Part shown: piece after piece, positions 7,530-11,979 of the stretch | Layout: each line of letters begins with the position of its first letter | How positions within the stretch are numbered: the first letter of the stretch is position 1 | Origin: Candidatus Dadabacteria bacterium | GTDB lineage: Bacteria; Desulfobacterota_D; UBA1144; Nemesobacterales; UBA2774 | Assembly: GCA_004356555.1 (NCBI GenBank) | Contig: SMWY01000106.1 | Span: 1 to 11,979 of the forward strand | Length of the DNA stretch: 11,979 bases | Direction: 5' to 3' | Made by a program: the position numbers and the translations under genes | Notes under the pieces: model-generated | Databases searched by the model: none | What the model was told of the DNA's origin: nothing | The model's input: the letters and a program-made list of their open reading frames with translations, nothing else

Positions 7530-8831
7530 GTGGCTAAGTCTAAGGCTAATAATACCTTAAGCATAACGGATAATAGGACAGGGAAGAATTATGAAATCCC
7601 TATAGAAAACGACACAATCAGGGCTATGGATCTGAGACAAATCAAGGTCAAGAAAGACGACTTTGGTATGATGAGTTATGATCCTGCATATAGCAACACC
7701 GCTTCCTGTACAAGCAGGGTTACTTTCATCGACGGCGACAAAGGAGAGCTGATGTACCGCGGCTACCCTATAGACGTTCTCGCTAAGAAAAGTAACTTTC
7801 TTGAGGTTTCATATTTGTTACTAAACGGAAAGCTGCCCAATAAGAAAGAGTTTAAAACTTTCGAAGATAATATCATGAACCACACGATGATTCATGAGAA
7901 CATAAAGAAGTTCATGGACGGTTTCAGATATGACGCTCATCCAATGGGAATGTTGATGGGCACTGTTGCGGCTTTATCCACATTCTATCCGGAATCAAAA
8001 GATATCTTCAACGAGGATATAAGAAAAGTTCAGATCCACAGACTAATAGCCAAGATGCCGACTCTAGCGGCATTCGCTTTTAGACACTCAATGGGTTTAC
8101 CATATGCATATCCTGATAACGACTTAAGCTATACTGGTAATTTCCTTAACATGCTATATAAAATGACTGAGCTTAAATATAAGCCGAACCCTGTTATTGA
8201 AAAAGCAATCGATGTGCTATTTATCCTGCACGCCGATCATGAGCAGAACTGCAGCGCGAGCGCGATGCGTAATGTGGGCAGCTCACATCCCGATCCTTAT
8301 TCTACTACAGCAGCGGCTATCGCGGCTTTATACGGCCCTTTGCACGGCGGAGCCAACGAAGGAGTTCTTAAAATGTTAGCTGAGATCGGATCCAAAAATA
8401 ATATTCCAAAAGCAATCAAAGCAGTCAAAAACGGCGAATTCAGACTTATGGGATTTGGACACAGAGTGTATAAATCCTATGACCCAAGAGCAAAGATAAT
8501 CAAAGGCATCGCTCATGACGTATTTCAGGTAACAGGTAAAAACCCACACTTGGATATAGCTCTTGAGCTTGAAAGAATTGCTCTTGAAGACGATTACTTC
8601 GTAAAACGTAAGCTTTATCCGAATGTAGACTTTTATTCCGGGTTGATTTATCAGAGCATGGGTATTCCGCCTGAAATGTTCACGGTACTATTTGCTATAG
8701 GGCGTACTCCAGGATGGCTTGCTCAATGGAAAGAACTTCTCCTTGATCCTGAAAGAAGGATTGCCCGTCCAAGGCAGGTATATCTTGGTGATAAAAACAA
8801 AAAATATATTCCAATGAGTAAAAGAAAATAA
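7530..8831 (+). CDS. gltA: Citrate synthase (type II, E. coli GltA-like)
   Basis: The 433-residue enzyme condenses acetyl-CoA with oxaloacetate to give citrate and CoA at the entry to the TCA cycle. The N-terminal beta-strand domain (about 1-50) and FDPGFTSTASC-like segment (SYDPAYSNTASCTSRVTFIDGDKG) are those of the hexameric, NADH-regulated type II enzymes rather than the shorter type I or 2-methylcitrate synthases. Catalytic residues are His272 in LHGGAN, His311 in GFGHRVYKSYDPRA and Asp367 in YPNVDFYSG, matching E. coli His264, His305 and Asp362. HADHEQNCSAS retains the cysteine equivalent to the reactive Cys206 associated with NADH inhibition in E. coli, so allosteric control is plausible but inferred. 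The gene uses GTG with a strong Shine-Dalgarno and appears to be a single-gene unit, with its own upstream regulatory region and its own terminator. Confidence 0.97.
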   Translation: MAKSKANNTLSITDNRTGKNYEIPIENDTIRAMDLRQIKVKKDDFGMMSYDPAYSNTASCTSRVTFIDGDKGELMYRGYPIDVLAKKSNFLEVSYLLLNGKLPNKKEFKTFEDNIMNHTMIHENIKKFMDGFRYDAHPMGMLMGTVAALSTFYPESKDIFNEDIRKVQIHRLIAKMPTLAAFAFRHSMGLPYAYPDNDLSYTGNFLNMLYKMTELKYKPNPVIEKAIDVLFILHADHEQNCSASAMRNVGSSHPDPYSTTAAAIAALYGPLHGGANEGVLKMLAEIGSKNNIPKAIKAVKNGEFRLMGFGHRVYKSYDPRAKIIKGIAHDVFQVTGKNPHLDIALELERIALEDDYFVKRKLYPNVDFYSGLIYQSMGIPPEMFTVLFAIGRTPGWLAQWKELLLDPERRIARPRQVYLGDKNKKYIPMSKRK

Positions 8832-8838
8832 TAATTGG

Positions 8839-9195
8839 TTAAGTGCTTGAGAAGTGCTTACCGATTATATTATTATAATAATAATCGATCAAATGTTCTA
8901 AAGAGGTGATAAATATTTTTATCGCCTCTTTTTTTATATCATCCCTCTTAAGTAATTCTGATATAGCAACATCTTCGTCTAAATCCTCAAGTCTTTTTTC
9001 AAAAGACTCTTCAAATGATTCGATCAGATCTTTTTTATCTTCCCTGAGTACGGCTTCAATAAGTCCTTCGTCCTGAAGATCATACTTTTTAGCTACGATA
9101 CTCGCCCTTAGTAAATCCAGTACCTCTCCATTATTTAGCTCAGGGAAGTTTGATACAGCTTTCTCAAAAGTAAGTAAAAGTTCATCTATATACAT
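8839..9195 (-). CDS. Small acidic, probably helical protein of unknown function
   Basis: I do not recognise this 118-residue protein. It has no signal peptide, membrane segment or cysteine. It is strongly acidic and predicted helical throughout, with Glu/Asp/Lys-rich blocks around residues 45-75 (LREDKKDLIESFEESFEKRLEDLDED is the core). It ends with a hydrophobic-aromatic stretch containing YYYNNIIG. Such a pattern is common in small adaptor or partner proteins, but that is only a guess. It is the last gene of the leftward set: the TPR gene ends 71 bp upstream. A TATAAA box stands 8 bases before the ATG, with two further TATAAT boxes behind it, so it may also have its own start. Its stop codon is 7 bp from the gltA stop, and residues 87-99 are encoded by the DNA that forms the gltA terminator. 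Confidence 0.7.
   Translation of the reverse strand: MYIDELLLTFEKAVSNFPELNNGEVLDLLRASIVAKKYDLQDEGLIEAVLREDKKDLIESFEESFEKRLEDLDEDVAISELLKRDDIKKEAIKIFITSLEHLIDYYYNNIIGKHFSST
8900..8935 (+). terminator. Intrinsic terminator of gltA, nested in the opposing gene
   Basis: A 14-bp stem pairs 8900-8913 (AAAGAGGTGATAAA) with 8918-8931 (TTTATCGCCTCTTT), with one T.G wobble and a 4-base loop, followed by four more T residues to 8935. This is a textbook rightward intrinsic terminator, 68 bp past the gltA stop. Read leftward the same stem is followed only by TTTAG, so it should act mainly on gltA transcripts. Confidence 0.85.
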
Positions 9196-9203
9196 GTGCC
9201 TAT

Positions 9204-9241
9204 TTTATACCCTATTTTATTTGACAGTATTATAAATTATA
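9204..9241 (-). promoter_or_regulatory. Cluster of -10-like boxes before the 118-codon gene
   Basis: On the minus strand, TATAAT occurs at 9241-9236 and 9234-9229, and TATAAA at 9209-9204. The last stands 8 bases from the ATG at 9195, where transcription would begin at or next to the start codon. No consensus -35 is evident; TTTACT with a 15-bp spacer before the first TATAAT is the best available. The region is very AT-rich, so chance matches are likely. Confidence 0.35.
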
Positions 9242-9266
9242 GAGCATGTACCAAAAAGTAAAATGA

Positions 9267-10058
9267 TTATCTTTTTTCTTGTCTTATACGAGATATAAGG
9301 AAGATGGCGTACTTTCTATTCAAATACCAATCCGGATAAAAAGCAGGCTCTTTATCCCTTACAAGGTCAAACAATACCTCAATCGCTTCGTCATACCTTT
9401 TTTGTTTCCTTAGGTTCATTGCCAAGTAGAGCTTAGCAGACGACATATGTGGATTTAAGCTGAGCGCTCTTCTCATATAAATCTCTGATATCCCAACATC
9501 ACCACCCAGAATGCCGGGCAGAAATAGATACAAGGCTCCGTTCATTCCCAGAGCATAAGCATGATTTGGATCGAGCTCCAGAATCAAATCCAGCTCTCTT
9601 CTTATCTTGGGAAGCATAAAGAGAGAGCTAAACATTCCTTTCGCATCCCCTAAAGAAGCAAGGTTTGCAACATAGAAAAAATGAGCATCCGCATTATTCG
9701 GCGCAACCTCAAGCGCCTTTTGAGCCACTTTTACACCGCTATCAAAAGCCATAATCATATCATCTCTGGTTCGTGCTTTGGCGTAGCCATAGGTAAGCCA
9801 TACTCTTGAGAGGAAGTTTAAGGCTTCTATATTTTCGGGCTGTTCTATTAAGATGCCTTCTATAATTTCAATTGATCTATCAATATTTTGGGAATCTTTA
9901 TGATAATTAAGGAGAATATGCCTGGCGTCGCTGAGTTCAAGAACCTGGACAGCTTTATTATCCGAAGTGTTTTTATAAACGTCTGAACTACTTATTTCAG
10001 AGCTAATAAGGATAGCAAACAAAAGAAGAATGAAGATTGAAAACGCTTTATTTCCCAT
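9267..10058 (-). CDS. Exported tetratricopeptide-repeat protein (TatT-like)
   Basis: The 263-residue protein starts with a signal sequence or membrane anchor: a hydrophobic run of about residues 6-20 with a polar region after it and no lipobox cysteine. The mature part should therefore lie in the periplasm or face it. The rest is helical TPR-like pairs. Clear repeats are near 45-90 (ENIEALNFLSRVWLTYGYA), 100-140 (ALEVAPNNADAHFFYVANLASLGD), 150-178 (LELDPNHAYALGMNGALYLF) and 190-232 (RRALSLNPHMSSAKLYLAMNL, DEAIEVLFDLV). The FLPGILGGD segment at 179-187 between repeats recalls the TRAP-transporter-associated TatT family, but no TRAP transporter genes are in view, so that is a structural resemblance only. 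TPR domains hold protein partners; the partner is unknown. The gene starts 25 bp after the M42 gene stop, without Shine-Dalgarno, so co-transcription is probable. Confidence 0.8.
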   Translation of the reverse strand: MGNKAFSIFILLLFAILISSEISSSDVYKNTSDNKAVQVLELSDARHILLNYHKDSQNIDRSIEIIEGILIEQPENIEALNFLSRVWLTYGYAKARTRDDMIMAFDSGVKVAQKALEVAPNNADAHFFYVANLASLGDAKGMFSSLFMLPKIRRELDLILELDPNHAYALGMNGALYLFLPGILGGDVGISEIYMRRALSLNPHMSSAKLYLAMNLRKQKRYDEAIEVLFDLVRDKEPAFYPDWYLNRKYAIFLISRIRQEKR

Positions 10059-10083
10059 ATTGCAAGCTAAGAAAAATAGAAGC

Positions 10084-11112
10084 TTATTTTATCTTAAAAT
10101 CTTTTATTCTCTCAATAATATGGTAAATGAGTTTTATCGTCTCTTCAATATCAGATTTATAAGCTAGACAGCTTGGGCTGTGCAGATAGCGCGTAGGAAC
10201 GGATACAACCGCAGCTCTGCTTCCTTTCCCAGTAACCTGCATAGCAGTAGCGTTAGTGCTGCCGGCTTTTTTAACCGTAACTTGATAGGGTATTTTCTTT
10301 TTCTTAGCTATATCCATTAAAAAGTAACTAAACGGTCTGTGGGCTACTAAAAATCTGTCCGAAAGCCTTATCTCAGGTCCTTTCTCCACATTGGCAAGCG
10401 TCTTATACTCAGTAATCCCCGGAAGGTCCATGGCAACAGTACCCTCAAGGGCTATTACAAAATCAGGCTCGACCACAGGCACTATAACCCGAGCTCCTCT
10501 TAAGCCCACTTCCTCTTGAACTGTAGCCGTAAGATAGAGGTCGCAGCCCAGTTTAGGCTTTTTTCTTAAAGCTTCGAGCATGACAAATAATCCGACCCTG
10601 TCATCAATTGCCTTAGAGATAAAAGCGTCCTCTGTCTCTTCAAACGGGGGATAAAACGATACTACATCACCAACACTAACGAGCTTATGAACTTTATCGG
10701 CAGAGAGACCTAAATCCACGACGCAGTCTTCTATCTCTGGAACCTCTTTATTGTTGGTACCCTTACTAATATGGGGAGGTATAGCTCCTACCATACCAAC
10801 TAGCGGCTTTTTGCCATAGATAATCAGTCTTTGTCCGTAAAACACTCTTGGGTCCATTCCGCCAAGCGGGGTAACGCGCACGAAACCCCTTTTATCAATA
10901 TGGTTAACCATAAATCCCACTTCATCTGTGTGGGCGTCCAGAACGAGCTTCGGACCTTTTCCCGGAATGTGGGCGATAATATTGCCCAGCGCGTCTTCAC
11001 TTACTTCTTTGGTAAGTTTTCCGAACTCCTTTTTTATTATTTTCTTGACCGGACCTTCCGCCCCGGGAAGCCCGGGCGTTTCGCAAAGTGTCTTAAGTAG
11101 TTTTATATTCAT
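10084..11112 (-). CDS. M42 family zinc/cobalt aminopeptidase (TET/YsdC/FrvX type)
   Basis: The 342-residue cytoplasmic metallopeptidase should trim N-terminal residues from peptides, usually as a large tetrahedral oligomer. Metal and catalytic residues are in place: His61 and Asp63 in DAHTDEVG, bridging Asp170 in SKAIDDRVG, base Glu200 with ligand Glu201 in QEEVGLRGA, Glu223 in ALEGTVAMDLPG where archaeal TET enzymes have Asp, and His311 in RYLHSPS. The spacing from Glu201 to His311 is the 110 residues expected from the archaeal enzymes. Length is typical. Members have often been mislabelled endoglucanase or cellulase M; the motifs here favour peptidase. It is first of a probable three-gene leftward unit, with a good promoter whose -10 ends 11 bases before the ATG and no Shine-Dalgarno, so the transcript is nearly leaderless. 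The exact peptide preference cannot be told from the sequence. Confidence 0.92.
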   Translation of the reverse strand: MNIKLLKTLCETPGLPGAEGPVKKIIKKEFGKLTKEVSEDALGNIIAHIPGKGPKLVLDAHTDEVGFMVNHIDKRGFVRVTPLGGMDPRVFYGQRLIIYGKKPLVGMVGAIPPHISKGTNNKEVPEIEDCVVDLGLSADKVHKLVSVGDVVSFYPPFEETEDAFISKAIDDRVGLFVMLEALRKKPKLGCDLYLTATVQEEVGLRGARVIVPVVEPDFVIALEGTVAMDLPGITEYKTLANVEKGPEIRLSDRFLVAHRPFSYFLMDIAKKKKIPYQVTVKKAGSTNATAMQVTGKGSRAAVVSVPTRYLHSPSCLAYKSDIEETIKLIYHIIERIKDFKIK

Positions 11113-11123
11113 AGCGGGAATCC

Positions 11124-11153
11124 AGTATAACTAAGACATTGAAACTATGCCAA
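11124..11153 (-). promoter_or_regulatory. Sigma-70-type promoter of the M42-TPR unit
   Basis: On the minus strand, TTGGCA (11153-11148) is separated by 18 bp from TATACT (11129-11124). Each hexamer matches the consensus at five of six positions. The -10 box ends 11 bases before the ATG at 11112, so transcription would begin only a few bases before the start codon. Confidence 0.65.
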
Positions 11154-11318
11154 CACAATAAACTAAACATAATAGATATATATAAACGAGGATTGTCAGA
11201 ATATAGATTTTTTATCTTACCAATTTCCCCCTTAGAAAAAAGGGAACGAACGCGATCAAGTGAGTGTTCGGACGATGTAATTTGAAACCTCTACGATTGT
11301 TATCTAAAAATGAAAGTT

Positions 11319-11327
11319 TGCTATAAT
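11319..11327 (+). promoter_or_regulatory. Rightward extended -10 promoter with no gene downstream
   Basis: TG-C-TATAAT at 11319-11327 is a perfect extended -10. A weak -35 (TTGTTA, 11297-11302) stands 19 bp upstream. It points into the end of the convergent SDR gene, with only a tiny frame (ATG at 11369, eight codons) ahead of it. It would make a short untranslated or antisense RNA, or be a chance match. Confidence 0.35.
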
Positions 11328-11415
11328 GAAATTAAAAGGGGGATTTATAGCTCAATAACTTCATCATGTTAATTCGCAGACCTTTAACTTAGATTCAAAA
11401 TAAGAATTTATGCCA

Positions 11416-11430
11416 GCGGGGGCTCCCCGC
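11416..11430 (-). terminator. GC-rich hairpin immediately after the SDR stop codon
   Basis: GCGGGG (11416-11421) and CCCCGC (11425-11430) form a perfect 6-bp GC stem with a 3-base loop, directly after the SDR stop (11434-11432). Read leftward, the sequence after it is only moderately T-rich (ATAAATTCTTATTTT begins a few bases on), so termination efficiency is uncertain. Confidence 0.45.
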
Positions 11431-11431
11431 G

Positions 11432-11979
11432 CTAAAGACCCCAGCCGCCGCTCAAATGTATGTTTGCGCCGTTTACGTAACGTGAGTCGTCTGATAAGAG
11501 GTATAATGCAGCGTCAACGGCATCCTTAGTGCTGCCTATGTAGCCAGCCGGAATTCTCTTTACCATTGCTTGCAACTCTTCTTCGGATGCGCTTCCGGAG
11601 TTCACAAACCCGGGCGAAATGGCGTTTACCGTAATCCCGTCAGGCGCAAGCTGTCTGGCAAGTGCCCTTGTAAGCATAAGCACGCCGGCTTTTGCGATGT
11701 AATGAGCCGTAACCTCCGTCTGAGCAATCATTTTATCCGCATTTGCCATGCTGAAGCTAATAATACGTCCCCATCGCCGCTCCTTCATCCCTGGGGCTAC
11801 CGCCTGGCTCAAGTAAAACACCGGGTGCAGATTATTATCAAACATGCTGTTCCAGCCCTCGGGGGTTTCCTTAAGTATATTTACCCTGTGATATGGACCT
11901 GCGCAGTTTATTAGTGCGTCTATCCGTCCCCATTCTTTTTCTACATTTTTTACTAACTCAACTGCGGCATCGGGATCTG
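11432..11979 (-). CDS. Short-chain dehydrogenase/reductase, 3' part (open at right window edge)
   Basis: The frame is open from the window edge to the stop, giving 181 residues. An internal ATG at 11845 is not the start, because SDR core sequence continues before it (WGRIDALINCAG). These enzymes are NAD(P)H-dependent oxidoreductases. Numbering from the first visible codon, the NAG-type motif is INCAG (23-27), the catalytic-serine strand is GRIISFSMANAD (70-81), the YxxxK helix is AHYIAKAGVLMLTRALA (91-107), and the cofactor-side motif is ITVNAISPG (115-123). It ends in HLSGGWGL, as usual for the fold. The cofactor-binding TGxxxGIG lies outside the window. The lysine is Lys96, but the position four residues before it, normally the catalytic Tyr, is His92, with Tyr93 next to it. 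The spacing of the serine loop and the IAKAG sequence resemble SDRs related to pteridine reductases. The substrate is unknown. By direct count, 11521-11760 is 51% G+C (123/240), against 33% (39/120) at 1021-1140. Confidence 0.85.
   Translation of the reverse strand, partial: DPDAAVELVKNVEKEWGRIDALINCAGPYHRVNILKETPEGWNSMFDNNLHPVFYLSQAVAPGMKERRWGRIISFSMANADKMIAQTEVTAHYIAKAGVLMLTRALARQLAPDGITVNAISPGFVNSGSASEEELQAMVKRIPAGYIGSTKDAVDAALYLLSDDSRYVNGANIHLSGGWGL

Larger units (their letters stand above)
11113..11431. other. Gene-free spacer between the SDR and M42 genes
   Basis: This 319-bp stretch holds the M42 promoter at its left end and the hairpin after the SDR gene at its right end. Between them are an 8-bp inverted repeat (TCCCCCTT at 11226-11233, AAGGGGGA at 11336-11343), a small hairpin (11247-11253 pairing with 11264-11270, one wobble) and a rightward extended -10 box. 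I see no tRNA and no open frame longer than a few codons. The inverted repeat bounding 118 bp could be the remnant of a small non-coding repeat element, but only one copy is in view. Confidence 0.6.

Noticed and set aside
8842..8861. AAGTGCTT repeated 11 bp apart just after gltA, first read as a terminator stem
   Set aside because: It is a direct repeat, not an inverted one, so it cannot form a hairpin; the real terminator is at 8900-8935.
8866..8887. ATT/ATA-rich trinucleotide run as a microsatellite or attachment site
   Set aside because: It is the codon run for YYYNNI in the 118-residue protein, and no integrase or repeat partner is present.
9221..9226. Perfect TTGACA on the plus strand as a -35 box
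   Set aside because: No -10 hexamer stands 16-18 bp downstream (the region reads GCATGT), and no plus-strand gene follows.
11432..11845. SDR gene starting at the ATG at 11845
   Set aside because: The frame is open to the window edge and encodes the conserved WGRIDALINCAG segment before that ATG, so the true start is outside the window.
10084..11979. Higher G+C in the M42 and SDR genes as a sign of horizontal transfer
   Set aside because: Parts of gltA are equally GC-rich (32 of 60 bases at 8281-8340), so composition varies among housekeeping genes here and does not mark a boundary.

Overview
The window is an AT-rich chromosomal segment of a bacterium. It holds eight complete protein genes and two genes cut by the window edges. 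I see no rRNA, tRNA, CRISPR array, phage or insertion-sequence gene. The content is mostly housekeeping: RNA turnover, redox, regulatory phosphotransfer, the entry step of the TCA cycle, and proteolysis. An E. coli-type citrate synthase, a GAF-fused enzyme I of the nitrogen PTS and an FprA/adrenodoxin-reductase-type flavoprotein fit an uncultured Gram-negative lineage, for example one near the old Deltaproteobacteria or a related candidate phylum. That placement is an impression from protein resemblance, not a phylogenetic result.

Layout, left to right. At 1-184 (+) is the C-terminal end of an unrecognised protein. At 279-2288 (+) is an RNase II/R-family exoribonuclease, which converges with 11 bp to spare on an FprA-like ferredoxin-NADP reductase at 2300-3724 (-). 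A 303-bp AT-rich divergent spacer (3725-4027) carries three sets of short tandem duplications and an extended -10 promoter. It leads into ptsP (4028-6331, +), which is followed by a site-2 membrane protease (6395-7300, +). A 229-bp spacer with a perfect GGTTCGAA/TTCGAACC inverted pair precedes gltA (7530-8831, +), which has a GTG start and a near-perfect Shine-Dalgarno. The intrinsic terminator of gltA lies inside the coding end of the opposing 118-codon gene (8839-9195, -). That gene is the last of a probable leftward unit: M42 aminopeptidase (11112-10084), secreted TPR protein (10058-9267), small acidic protein (9195-8839). The unit is read from a good promoter just upstream of the M42 gene. 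A 319-bp spacer without a gene then separates it from the 3' part of a short-chain dehydrogenase (11432-11979, -, open at the right edge).

How the genes might work together: citrate synthase, PtsP and the ferredoxin reductase all touch carbon, nitrogen or redox status, but nothing in the sequence links them into one operon. PtsP has no HPr/NPr or EIIA partner in the window. I find no clearly novel multi-gene system. The observations most worth checking are the transposed Tyr/His in the SDR active site, the terminator nested in an opposing gene, the paired TTCGAA palindromes before gltA, the tandem-duplicated fprA-ptsP spacer, and promoters so close to start codons that the transcripts are probably leaderless.
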